From Alphaproteobacteria bacterium UBA3637 (GTDB lineage: Bacteria > Pseudomonadota > Alphaproteobacteria > CAAHEQ01 > UBA3637), in NCBI GenBank assembly GCA_002373615.1, contig DFKU01000017.1:1-41370 (forward strand): a DNA stretch of 41,370 bases, given 5' to 3'. Position numbers and translations under genes: made by a program. This document shows positions 24,450 to 32,718 of the stretch, piece after piece (position 1 is the stretch's first letter; each line of letters begins with the position of its first letter). Below the pieces are notes generated by a model. That model saw only the letters and a list, made by a program, of their open reading frames with translations. It had not been told where the DNA came from and ran no database searches.

Positions 24450-25234
24450 GCGTTTTTCCTTGGTTGCATAATCCCGTTTTTGGAGGGATTTTGACAAAAT
24501 TGAATCACTTTGCTGACAAGGGGATGCGTGGCATATTCTGACGCCACTTTTTCAAGGCGTTCAGAAAAGACACCTTCGCCCATAAAGAGTTCTTTATAAG
24601 CTTTAGAAAGTTCCATCACCAACTTTTTATCCACGCCTGCGCGTTGTAAGCCCACCAAATTAAGGCCTGCGAGTCCATCCTGCATCACAATACCATAAGG
24701 AATAACATCCTTCCCAATACCGACCATTCCGCCAATCATGGCACCTTCACCGATATGGGTGAATTGCAGGACACCTGCCATCGCCCCGATAATCGCACGA
24801 TTTCCGACAATCACATGCCCGGCAAGGCCTGCATTATTACTCATCACAATATCGTCCCCGACAACGCAATCGTGTGCCACGTGAGAGCCCACCAAAAACC
24901 AGTTACGAGAACCGATAGTGGTAATTTTTTGATCCACATCTGAGCCTGTGTGGGCGGTAAAGTGTTCGCGAAAAACATTATCATCCCCAATACGGAGCTT
25001 TAAGTCTGTCGCTTTATTGCGTTTATGCTGACAGGGAAGCCCCAATGAGGCAAAAGGATACAAGGTGTTTCCCTTTCCCAGTACCGTATCCCCCGCAATT
25101 ACATTGTGGGAAATCAGGCGTGTGCCTGCCCCGATTTTAACCTCAGGCCCCACAGTGCAGAAAGGACCAATTTCAACATCATCGGCGAGTTCTGCCTTTG
25201 GATCCACAATAGAAGAGGGATGAATTTTTGTCAT
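24446..25234 (-). CDS. lpxA: Acyl-ACP--UDP-N-acetylglucosamine O-acyltransferase
   Basis: First step of lipid A synthesis. Left-handed beta-helix of hexapeptide repeats from residue 6 to about 185 (for example VEIGPFCTVGPEVKIGAGTRL). The catalytic His is in AHTGSDVDQKI or the neighbouring VAHDCVVGDD turn, with GGMVGIGKDVIPYG and GLAGLNLVGLQRAG as LpxA-specific segments. The helical tail has YKELF. 262 aa, normal. It directly follows lpxD with a 3-bp gap; fabZ, which usually lies between them, is absent. Confidence 0.95.
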   Translation of the reverse strand: MTKIHPSSIVDPKAELADDVEIGPFCTVGPEVKIGAGTRLISHNVIAGDTVLGKGNTLYPFASLGLPCQHKRNKATDLKLRIGDDNVFREHFTAHTGSDVDQKITTIGSRNWFLVGSHVAHDCVVGDDIVMSNNAGLAGHVIVGNRAIIGAMAGVLQFTHIGEGAMIGGMVGIGKDVIPYGIVMQDGLAGLNLVGLQRAGVDKKLVMELSKAYKELFMGEGVFSERLEKVASEYATHPLVSKVIQFCQNPSKNGIMQPRKNA

Positions 25235-25237
25235 AAC

Positions 25238-26317
25238 CTAACCTTTCTTCAAAAACTTTTTCCAAAAACCAATTTTGACATCAGCAATCACTTGCGCTGT
25301 TTTCTTTTTAGTAAGACCACGCAAAGCCACCACTTGACGCATGAATTCGTGTCCTTCTTGGGCAGGAGCACCCATCATTTTCTTCATGGGTTCCACATTA
25401 CCAATGACCCCTGATTGGGCAGCAATTTGAGCTCCTGAGCCGATTTTAAGGTGCCCTGCGTAGCCTGCCTGACCACCTGAGACAACACCATCCCCGAATT
25501 CACAGCTGCCGGCAATTCCGTTTTGTGCTACAATCACGCAACATCTGCCCAACTTCACATTATGGGCAATCTGGCAGAGGTTATCAATGCGACATCCTGA
25601 GCCGATTTCGGTATCGCCCATTGCCCCACGATCCACCGTTGTGCAAGAGCCGATTTCAACATCATCCCCGATAATAACACGCCCGAGTTGAGGGCATTTT
25701 TGGGGGCCTTTGGTGGGGCTCATCGCAAAGCCAAAGCCATCTTGGCCGACTTGTGCCCCGGGGTAAATATAAACTTTGTGGCCTGCGATACAATGAGAAA
25801 CGGTGGCGTTTGCACCAACCGTACAAAGCATCCCCATTTGAACACCTTCCTCAATAACAGCGTTGGCATGAATATCGCAGCCATCGCCCAAAACCACATT
25901 TTTTTCAATAACAGCACCGGCAGCAATACGGCACCCTGCCCCGATTTTTGCTGTGGGATCAACGTGAGCTGCGGGGGAAATACCCACCTCAAAAACACGT
26001 GGGTAAAAAGCAGAGGCAAGCAAGCCATAAGAGCGATGAGCATCTTCGGAAACCAGCGCAATCGTTCCCGCCGGCACAAATTCTTTGAACTTTTCAGGCA
26101 CAATCACAGCACCTGCTTTGGTATTCTTAAGGGCATCACGCACAGATGGAATAAAAGCCCACGACACATCATCAGGGGTTGCTTTTTCTAAATCTGCCAC
26201 ATCTTGAAAAACTTTATTGGCGTCCACACCTTCGGGTAATTTGACCTCACCCACTTCGGCGATTTTAGCTAATGTGAGGCCCCCTTCAACCTTATGGAAA
26301 AATTTTGTATCTGCCAT
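25238..26317 (-). CDS. lpxD: UDP-3-O-(3-hydroxyacyl)glucosamine N-acyltransferase
   Basis: Third step of lipid A synthesis. An N-terminal uridine-binding domain (about 1-105) has DVSWAFIPSVRDALKNTKAGAVIV and HRSYGLLASAFYP. The hexapeptide beta-helix follows (about 118-320) with YPGAQVGQDGFGFA, RVIIGDDVEIGSCTTVDRGA and the catalytic His region DNLCQIAHNVKLG. The C-terminal helix includes VVALRGL. The length of 359 aa is slightly above average. Located between skp and lpxA in the usual order. Confidence 0.95.
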   Translation of the reverse strand: MADTKFFHKVEGGLTLAKIAEVGEVKLPEGVDANKVFQDVADLEKATPDDVSWAFIPSVRDALKNTKAGAVIVPEKFKEFVPAGTIALVSEDAHRSYGLLASAFYPRVFEVGISPAAHVDPTAKIGAGCRIAAGAVIEKNVVLGDGCDIHANAVIEEGVQMGMLCTVGANATVSHCIAGHKVYIYPGAQVGQDGFGFAMSPTKGPQKCPQLGRVIIGDDVEIGSCTTVDRGAMGDTEIGSGCRIDNLCQIAHNVKLGRCCVIVAQNGIAGSCEFGDGVVSGGQAGYAGHLKIGSGAQIAAQSGVIGNVEPMKKMMGAPAQEGHEFMRQVVALRGLTKKKTAQVIADVKIGFWKKFLKKG

Positions 26318-26318
26318 A

Positions 26319-26909
26319 TCAGCCCCCTAATTTTGCGGGATCCGGATAAGGAACGGATTGCACCAATTTATCCAAATTTTTGACAAAGGTATCCGTCATG
26401 TCGGCTGATTTTTCCGCATACAACACATTATTGACAGGAAGCAGAACTTTGACACCCTTTTGTTTTGCCGTTTGTTCGACAGCCTTGGCAATTTCTTTTT
26501 CTGCCCCTTTTAGCGCAATTTGACTGGCCGCCACAATGCGTTCCACCATCGGGCGATATTTATCCTGAATCACAGCAAAACGGCGTTGCAGACTCAAAGC
26601 TTTCTTTTGGTATTCTTCAGGCTTCATTGAGGCCTTTTTGGATTCCAAAGTTTGCGCTTCTTTTTCTAAATCCACAGAATCGGCCGCAATACGAACACGA
26701 ATTTGTTCTTCATATTTTCTTTGTTCTGCAATCACAGATTGGTAAAGTTTTGCTTTTCCTTGAGCTGCGCCAAAATCAATAACACCAACCCCGGGGCGTG
26801 TTGTCACACACCACCCCCAAGCCAAAACAGCAACACCAGCCAATAATCCGGCAGCTAAACACACTTTTTTATTTGTACATACATTTTTTACTTTTGTTAA
26901 TTTTTTCAT
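26319..26909 (-). CDS. skp: OmpH/Skp-family periplasmic chaperone
   Basis: Holds unfolded outer-membrane proteins on the way to BAM. A basic N-terminus and a hydrophobic segment VCLAAGLLAGVAVLAWGWCV (about 16-35) act as signal peptide or anchor. VGVIDFGAAQGKAKLYQSVIAEQ starts the mature domain, and a long Lys/Glu/Gln-rich coiled coil (about 65-125) forms the tentacle. VNNVLYAEKSADMTDTFVKNLD closes it. ATG 26909 follows the bamA stop and has AAAGGA 8 nt upstream; the upstream ATG at 26957 would lie within bamA. The 196 aa length and context fit Skp. Confidence 0.85.
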   Translation of the reverse strand: MKKLTKVKNVCTNKKVCLAAGLLAGVAVLAWGWCVTTRPGVGVIDFGAAQGKAKLYQSVIAEQRKYEEQIRVRIAADSVDLEKEAQTLESKKASMKPEEYQKKALSLQRRFAVIQDKYRPMVERIVAASQIALKGAEKEIAKAVEQTAKQKGVKVLLPVNNVLYAEKSADMTDTFVKNLDKLVQSVPYPDPAKLGG

Positions 26910-26910
26910 T

Positions 26911-29172
26911 TTAGAATCCTTTCCCAAAGTTAAGTCTGAACACACGTGTTTTATCATGTTTGTCTTTCACCAAGGGGTACGTGAAGTCCAGATTAATAAC
27001 CCCCATTGGTGATGTCCACAAAATACCGGTACCCACCCCTACACGAATTTTGTCAGAATAGTAGGTTTTATCTTTTTCATATTCATCGGGTTTTCCAATG
27101 TATCCGGCATCAGTAAAGAGTTTCCCTTTAATACCCATTTCCTTTGGTAATCCCAGCGGGAATGACAATTCTGCACTGGCTGTTGTGTACCAGTTACCGC
27201 CCAAAGCGTCATCGGATTTGATATCACGGGCGCTGACGCCACCATATTCAAATCCGCGCAGTGAGGCATCACCCAAGAAATAGCGATCATTGATGCGGAC
27301 CTTTTGGCCACCCCAACCCCAGACGCGGCCGGCATCACCACGCAGTGAGAACACAACATCATCTGTCAACGAGAAATATCTGATTCCCATCAAATTAATG
27401 TTATAGTATTTACTGTCCCCACCAAGACCGGCAAAATTGACACCAATAGAGGTATAGTACCCTGTTGTCGGATCAATTTTACTGTCGCGTTTATCGTAAA
27501 TCAGTTCTTGACCAATCAAGGACACAATGGTCTTTCCCTTTTGTTGTTGAATGGCAATAGCTGCATCCGAATCCACATTCGTAATATCATCTTGACGCAA
27601 CGTATAGCGGGCCACATGGCGCAAATTTTCGGTGTAGTTCCACCCAAAGCGTACGGTTCCCCCAATCGTTTCATATTCATAAGAGGATGAATCAGAATTA
27701 TCACGTGTGGTGCGGAATAAGTCCACCCCGGCTGTTAAATCATAATCCAAGAAATACGGATCGGTAAGCCCCACTGTATACTGGGTTTCCTTTTGGCTGA
27801 GCATTACATTCAAGTTGGCAATGTTCCCCGTGCCCAGAATGTTACGTTCCACGATCCCTGTTTCAAACATCATCCCGTCATAGGAAGACCAACCGACTCC
27901 GATATTAAAGGCCCCTGTTGATTTTTCAGCCACAGACATATTGACATCCAACAAAGATGGATTCATGGGCACAGGAGAGGTTTGTAAATCCACTTGCGAA
28001 AAGTAATCCAAATCCGAAACACGCTGTTTAGAGCGACGCAGCTGCGAAGCATTATAAGCATCCCCTTCCTTGATCCGGAACTCACGACGAATCACTTTGT
28101 CTTTGGTTCTGGAGTTCCCGATAATGTTAATCCGGCGGATAAAGGTTTTATCCCCTTCTGCCACACGGAAAATCAGTGTCGCTGTGCCATTTTTTTCATC
28201 TTTCAAAATATCAGGCGTCACATTCACAAAAGCATACCCAGCATTGATAAGCTTATCCGTCATGGCATCCACGGACTTTTCAACCAAATCCACATCCACG
28301 ACATCGCCAGGTTCCAATTCAATTTCTTTTTTCAAATCCAGCTCTTTGTTAAATTCAGGAAGGCTGACTTGAACATCAATCTCTTTGACACGGTATTTCT
28401 TGCCTTCATCCACTTGAATGGTTAAGATAAAGCCCGTCTTATCCGGAGTGAGTTCCGCCATGGCACGCACCACACGCATATCCAAATAGCCATGTTGCAG
28501 ATAGAAACGACGTACCAATTCTTGGTCGTAATTAAAGCGATCCGGATCGTAGGTATCTGTGGAAGAAAGGAAGCGATACCAGGCCTTTTCCTGAGTCATC
28601 ATCTTTTCTTGGAGCGTTGAATCAGAATAGGCCTCATTCCCAACAAAATTGATTTCTTTCACATAGGCCTTATCACCTTCATTGATTTCAAAAACGACAT
28701 CCACACGATTTTGATCTTGCTTAATAATCTTGGGTTCAACAGAAGCTGCAAAACGTCCGTGACGTTTATACACTTCAACCAAACGCGCCGCATCTTTTTC
28801 CAATTTTCGTTTGGTATAAACATCCCGTGATTTAAGCATCACTTCTGTTTTTAAAGCATCGTCATCCAGCGCTTTATTGCCTTCAAAATAGACTTCATGA
28901 ATAATGGGATTTTCTGTCACTTTGATATCGGCAATACCATCCTTCATATCAATTTTTACATCAGAAAAAAGGCCTGTTGCAAATAAAGTTTTTCCCGCTG
29001 CATCCAATTGTTCATCAGATACATCCTGCCCTTTTTTCAAGCGCAGGTAATTCATCACCGTTGAATTTTCAATTCGGCGCGTTCCAGAAATGTGAATATC
29101 CTGCAAAGTTTCAGCATGTGCCGATAAACTCATCAAAGCAGCAATCGCCAATCCATATTTTAATTTTTTCAT
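26911..29172 (-). CDS. bamA: Outer-membrane protein assembly factor BamA
   Basis: Essential outer-membrane insertase. A signal peptide (MKKLKYGLAIAALMSLSAHA) is followed by five POTRA domains (about 22-420; the first begins LQDIHISGTRRIENSTVMNY) and a 16-strand beta-barrel (about 440-753). The barrel shows FNIGVGWSSYDGMMFE and RFFLGDASLRGFEYGG-like features (here RYFLGDASLRGFEYGG, the VRGF/LRGF loop-6 lock) and the C-terminal FRLNFGKGF with terminal Phe. 753 aa. ATG 29172 forms an ATGA overlap with the rseP stop. Confidence 0.96.
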   Translation of the reverse strand: MKKLKYGLAIAALMSLSAHAETLQDIHISGTRRIENSTVMNYLRLKKGQDVSDEQLDAAGKTLFATGLFSDVKIDMKDGIADIKVTENPIIHEVYFEGNKALDDDALKTEVMLKSRDVYTKRKLEKDAARLVEVYKRHGRFAASVEPKIIKQDQNRVDVVFEINEGDKAYVKEINFVGNEAYSDSTLQEKMMTQEKAWYRFLSSTDTYDPDRFNYDQELVRRFYLQHGYLDMRVVRAMAELTPDKTGFILTIQVDEGKKYRVKEIDVQVSLPEFNKELDLKKEIELEPGDVVDVDLVEKSVDAMTDKLINAGYAFVNVTPDILKDEKNGTATLIFRVAEGDKTFIRRINIIGNSRTKDKVIRREFRIKEGDAYNASQLRRSKQRVSDLDYFSQVDLQTSPVPMNPSLLDVNMSVAEKSTGAFNIGVGWSSYDGMMFETGIVERNILGTGNIANLNVMLSQKETQYTVGLTDPYFLDYDLTAGVDLFRTTRDNSDSSSYEYETIGGTVRFGWNYTENLRHVARYTLRQDDITNVDSDAAIAIQQQKGKTIVSLIGQELIYDKRDSKIDPTTGYYTSIGVNFAGLGGDSKYYNINLMGIRYFSLTDDVVFSLRGDAGRVWGWGGQKVRINDRYFLGDASLRGFEYGGVSARDIKSDDALGGNWYTTASAELSFPLGLPKEMGIKGKLFTDAGYIGKPDEYEKDKTYYSDKIRVGVGTGILWTSPMGVINLDFTYPLVKDKHDKTRVFRLNFGKGF

Positions 29173-30263
29173 CCCATAATCCTTTCCCAAATACGTGGTA
29201 CATCTAACACCAAAGAGTAGGCAAAAATCAGCATCAAAACGCCAAAGCCCCCCCACACAAATGCATTTTCAATTTTTTCCGGCAAAGGCCTGCGGAAAAG
29301 TGCCTCCAACCCATAAAAGAATAAATGCCCCCCATCCAGCACAGGAATGGGTAATAAATTCATCAGCCCTATCGCAATAGAGACATAAGAAATAAAAGCA
29401 AGCAAACTGACAAGTCCCCCCATCAAAGCATCCCCAGAGGCTTCTGCAATGCCCAAAGGTCCCCGCAAATCTTTAGCTTTTCTTTGACCGGTCAAAACTT
29501 GTCCCAAATACTTTAAAGAATCCCATGAGGTAGTCCAAAGCGTTGTTCCTGCCTCAGCCACAGCCCCAATGAAACTTAAACGCGGACCATCTGTCACAGC
29601 CGTTGAAGAAGCCTTTACGCCCAATAAAGCGGGGCCATCTTCGGTTTCTCTCAAAGCTTCCACCTTTAAAGTTAATTGTTCATCACCACGCACCACAACA
29701 AGGGTAAGTTCTTTGGCATAATCGTTCAGTTGAATAGATCTGCGAATATCGGTAAAAGATTTAATTTCTTTATTATTCACAGAAATAATTTTATCATTTG
29801 GCAAGATTCCTGCTCGTTCAGCCGCTGAATCAGGCATCACTTCCCCAACAACCGGTGGAACAGTCAAGGTTCCATAAGCCCAAAAAAGTCCCGTTAAGAT
29901 GAAAAAAGCCAAGACATAATTCATAGCGGGACCTGCAAAAATAATCAAGGCACGTTTCCACAGTTTTTGAGCCAAAAAGGTTTTATCTAAATCTTCAGAA
30001 GCCACATTTTTTGTGGACTTTCGGCTGCTGGCTGCATCTTCATCCCCCAACATTTTGACATAGCCACCCAAGGGAATGGCACATACCTTCCAACGGGTCC
30101 CCTTGCTATCTACTCTGCCCCACAATTCCGGGCCCATGCCCAAAGAAAAATCTGTCACTTTAACACCGCACAGGCGCGCCACAAAAAAATGTCCCCCTTC
30201 ATGGACAATGACCACCAAGGATAACACGATAACAAAGGCAATCAGATAGACAAAGCCAATCAT
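29169..30263 (-). CDS. rseP: Site-2 RIP metalloprotease RseP
   Basis: Inner-membrane zinc protease that cleaves transmembrane anti-sigma factors and leftover signal peptides. The zinc motif is H21-E22-G-G-H25 (VVIVHEGGHFFVARLCGVKV), and the third ligand lies in LLPIPVLDGGHLFF (about residue 308-321). A PDZ domain (PVVGEVMPDSAAERAGILPNDKI) lies at about 130-205. Four hydrophobic segments. 364 aa, consistent with the one-PDZ alphaproteobacterial form. ATGA overlaps on both sides couple it to cdsA and bamA. Confidence 0.94.
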   Translation of the reverse strand: MIGFVYLIAFVIVLSLVVIVHEGGHFFVARLCGVKVTDFSLGMGPELWGRVDSKGTRWKVCAIPLGGYVKMLGDEDAASSRKSTKNVASEDLDKTFLAQKLWKRALIIFAGPAMNYVLAFFILTGLFWAYGTLTVPPVVGEVMPDSAAERAGILPNDKIISVNNKEIKSFTDIRRSIQLNDYAKELTLVVVRGDEQLTLKVEALRETEDGPALLGVKASSTAVTDGPRLSFIGAVAEAGTTLWTTSWDSLKYLGQVLTGQRKAKDLRGPLGIAEASGDALMGGLVSLLAFISYVSIAIGLMNLLPIPVLDGGHLFFYGLEALFRRPLPEKIENAFVWGGFGVLMLIFAYSLVLDVPRIWERIMG

Positions 30264-31096
30264 GAAAAGAGCATCCCTTCATTGATTAAATGGACAACCA
30301 AGGCTGTCACACCTGCCGCAAAAATCAGACCATCCACACGGTCAAAAATACCGCCATGTCCCGGGATTAAATTGGACGAATCCTTTAAATCCAATTTACG
30401 TTTAATATAGGATTCAAACAAATCCCCGATTTGAGAAATAACTGCCAAAATCCCAGCCGAAAAAACCAACAAACGTGTTGTATGATGAATGGGCATATTC
30501 ACAAAATCATACGCCTTTAAAAACAGGGCAAAAACATAAGCCACCAACATCGCAAAACCGATAGCACCCACCAAGCCTGCCCATGTTTTTTTGGGGCTGA
30601 TAGCCGGACATAATTTTGGCCCCCCAATGGATTTACCGACAATATACCCCCCTATATCTGTTGCCCATACAACAAAGACCAACCATAGCAAAAGCGTTCT
30701 GGAATCATCGCCATTGGTGTAATAAAGAGAAGATAGAGCCAAAATCGGCAAGCAAATATAAGCCGTTCCCAAGGAAAAGGCCAGCTGCCCTTTACTTTTC
30801 CAAAAGGTAAGTGTAGTCCCCATCAAAATCAACCACAGGGTGAAGGAAGGATTATCCTCACTGACAAAAGCCGTCAACATAGCGGCAATTGTTATCCAAA
30901 GACCAGCAGTTGTACGTTCTTTATGGAACATTAAATCCCATTCCCAAGAAAGCCCTGCCCCCAAGAGTGCCAAAAATATTTTAAATAAAGGTACACCATA
31001 TACATCATAGACACCCTTACCATACCAAATAATCGCCAAAACCAAGGGCGCCATTAAAATAGAAGAAAAAATACGAACTAAAACGTTTGAATGCAT
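30260..31096 (-). CDS. cdsA: Phosphatidate cytidylyltransferase
   Basis: Makes CDP-diacylglycerol from phosphatidate and CTP in the inner membrane, the branch point of phospholipid synthesis. About eight hydrophobic helices. The CdsA signature covers SPKKTWAGLVGA (about 170) and LDLKDSSNLIPGHGGIFDRVDGLIFAA (about 235-262). 278 aa. First gene of the envelope operon, behind a promoter at 31123-31151. The usual partners uppS (upstream) and dxr (between cdsA and rseP) are not here. Confidence 0.94.
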   Translation of the reverse strand: MHSNVLVRIFSSILMAPLVLAIIWYGKGVYDVYGVPLFKIFLALLGAGLSWEWDLMFHKERTTAGLWITIAAMLTAFVSEDNPSFTLWLILMGTTLTFWKSKGQLAFSLGTAYICLPILALSSLYYTNGDDSRTLLLWLVFVVWATDIGGYIVGKSIGGPKLCPAISPKKTWAGLVGAIGFAMLVAYVFALFLKAYDFVNMPIHHTTRLLVFSAGILAVISQIGDLFESYIKRKLDLKDSSNLIPGHGGIFDRVDGLIFAAGVTALVVHLINEGMLFS

Positions 31097-31122
31097 AAAA
31101 ATCCTTTCGTTTATATTTAATC

Positions 31123-31151
31123 ACTATGGCAAATTTTAAAGCAAGTGTCAA
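31123..31151 (-). promoter_or_regulatory. Promoter of the cdsA-ugd envelope operon
   Basis: Minus strand consensus TTGACA (31151-31146), 17-nt spacer, CATAGT (31128-31123). It is followed by an AAAGGA site 6 nt before ATG 31096. It would drive twelve genes to 19715, as no terminator is seen in between. Confidence 0.65.
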
Positions 31152-31176
31152 GGATTGATTTTGAAAAATACAAAAA

Positions 31177-31205
31177 TTGACTTTTTTATTAAAGTTTAAT
31201 ATAAT
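31177..31205 (+). promoter_or_regulatory. Leaderless promoter of the GNAT-like gene
   Basis: TTGACT (31177-31182), 17-nt spacer, TATAAT (31200-31205), then 7 nt to ATG 31213. Confidence 0.78.
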
Positions 31206-31212
31206 AAAAGAC

Positions 31213-31842
31213 ATGAAAAAAACACCCGTTGATATCATCATATGGCAGACAAACAAAGCGAGTCTAGAGGATAGTTCTTCGACTCAAAAATTTAAATTTT
31301 ACTTTCAAAATAAAAAAGTAGGGGAATGTTCCATTCGTTTTTGTCAAAATGCATATGGCCTGAGGGATGACAAACAATTTTTCCCCGATAATTGGTTTTA
31401 TTCGGATAAGGAAATATGTGCTTTTGGGGGCAAGCAGGCCCTTTTAAAACCTTTTTTAGAAATTACAAAATTCAATTTTTCAAAATTTCAAGGACAAGGC
31501 TTTGGGCGCATGGGATTACAGCTGATGTCCCAACTTTCCAAAAAATTAGGGGCAGAAGGGCGAATTTATTTGACTTCCCAAAAAGAAAAGACTTCTTTAC
31601 GAGAACCAGCCACCTTTTATGAACATTGTGGTTTTAAAGGAAATGAAGGAAAAGATGGAGGGAAATATTTTGACCCAACCCCCGAAAATATACACATTTT
31701 ATTTTCTAAACCCATTCACGCCGATTTTAAGATAAAGGAAATACCTGTTATACAAAAAGAAAATTCCTTAATAAATACGATAACTGGTCAAATTAAAACG
31801 CCCCAAAAGTTAAAAAACATACTAAATCAGCAAAGAAATTAA
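31213..31842 (+). CDS. GNAT-like acetyltransferase domain protein
   Basis: 209 aa. The central region has the GNAT acetyl-CoA loop pattern FQGQGFGRMGLQLMSQLSKK (Q/R-x-x-G-x-G followed by a helix; about residues 97-116) and the strand/turn PATFYEHCGFKG (about 137-148), the usual end of the fold. The N-terminus (FKFYFQNKKVGECSIRF) fits GNAT beta strands. The last 55 residues are polar and probably an appended tail. Start ATG 31213 is set by the promoter, whose -10 box lies 7 nt upstream. The substrate is unknown. Its 3' end abuts convergent nrdG. Confidence 0.55.
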   Translation: MKKTPVDIIIWQTNKASLEDSSSTQKFKFYFQNKKVGECSIRFCQNAYGLRDDKQFFPDNWFYSDKEICAFGGKQALLKPFLEITKFNFSKFQGQGFGRMGLQLMSQLSKKLGAEGRIYLTSQKEKTSLREPATFYEHCGFKGNEGKDGGKYFDPTPENIHILFSKPIHADFKIKEIPVIQKENSLINTITGQIKTPQKLKNILNQQRN

Positions 31843-32529
31843 CTATCGGCAAATCAAATTTGGATATAGTTTTTGAATGGGGGCAAGGGCTTCGGGTGTA
31901 AAAAAGGATTCTATATCCACTACCGACGGGGGATTTTTGTCCGTATCAAAGGTACGGTATTTTTGAAGCGCATAAGTTTTGACGCCTACTCCATTCAAAA
32001 TCTCAGCAATTTTTAAGGTATCAGCCGGCGTTAAATGGCGCGGGTCGCAAGTAGTGCGGGCTTCAAAATCAACCTTGGATTCCAATAAAACTTGCAGGGA
32101 TTTTTGCACTTGTTCCGCCATGTTGGGGCGCCCTGTCAATTCTTCATATTTTTCCCATGGCGCCTTGATATCCAATCCCACCCAATCAATGAGGGGTAAT
32201 AATTCACGTAAACGTTCGGGATAAACACCTGATGTGTGGATGGCAAGCTTAAACCCCAAGCCCTTCACCTCACGGGCTTTTTCAATGATTTCATCGCTCA
32301 TTAAGGGCTCGCCCCCACTGAAAACGACACCATCCAAACGTTTCGTACGTGCCTTTAAAAAATCCATAATTTCATCCCATGGTTGGCCCGCGGGTCCCGG
32401 GAATGGTTGCAATTCCGGATTATGGCAAAAGGGGCACCGAAGCGGGCACCCCTGAAAGAAAATAACGGCAGCCAAGCATCCAGGAAAGTCAATGCTTGTA
32501 AAGGGAACTAACCCCGCTGCCTGTTGCAT
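31843..32529 (-). CDS. nrdG: Anaerobic ribonucleotide reductase activating protein (radical SAM)
   Basis: Installs the glycyl radical of class III ribonucleotide reductase using S-adenosylmethionine and a 4Fe-4S cluster. The cluster motif CPLRCPFC lies at about residues 28-35 (C-x3-C-x2-C), after VPFTSIDFPG. Further typical stretches are VVFSGGEPLM (SAM-binding GGE), FKLAIHTSG and DWVGLDIKAPW. At 228 aa it belongs to the longer NrdG type. The gene follows nrdD and the small glycyl-radical gene, all in one operon with gaps of 3 bp. Confidence 0.92.
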   Translation of the reverse strand: MQQAAGLVPFTSIDFPGCLAAVIFFQGCPLRCPFCHNPELQPFPGPAGQPWDEIMDFLKARTKRLDGVVFSGGEPLMSDEIIEKAREVKGLGFKLAIHTSGVYPERLRELLPLIDWVGLDIKAPWEKYEELTGRPNMAEQVQKSLQVLLESKVDFEARTTCDPRHLTPADTLKIAEILNGVGVKTYALQKYRTFDTDKNPPSVVDIESFFTPEALAPIQKLYPNLICR

Positions 32530-32532
32530 AGC

Positions 32533-32715
32533 CTAAGCCACTTGCTTTAATTCACAGGAACATTTGGCTTCTGTGAACCATTGACGTTCATCAAATTCGG
32601 ATTTCTTCCCTTTATTAAAGTGGCTGTAAGGGCGAAAATATCCCATCACTCTGGTCCAGCATTCGCAAGGTGTGCGTTCTGCTTCGTTCACTCTCAAAAT
32701 TTCATTATCTGTCAT
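32533..32715 (-). CDS. Separate glycyl-radical polypeptide of anaerobic ribonucleotide reductase (60 aa)
   Basis: The sequence TPCECWTRVMGYFRPYSHFN (residues 15-34), followed by KGKKSEFDER, matches the glycyl-radical loop (R-V-x-G-Y, then N-x-G-K-x-x-E-x-x-x-R) that normally forms the C-terminus of NrdD. The presumed radical residue is G25. Cys pairs at 17/19 and 52/54 may bind a metal. The 682-aa NrdD encoded upstream ends after its zinc finger and lacks this loop, so the domain seems to be supplied in trans. A strong GAGGAGG for this gene lies in the last codons of nrdD, 10 nt before ATG 32715. Small proteins of this type are, to my memory, annotated in other proteobacteria as anaerobic RNR. 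Confidence 0.8.
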   Translation of the reverse strand: MTDNEILRVNEAERTPCECWTRVMGYFRPYSHFNKGKKSEFDERQWFTEAKCSCELKQVA

Positions 32716-32718
32716 TTT

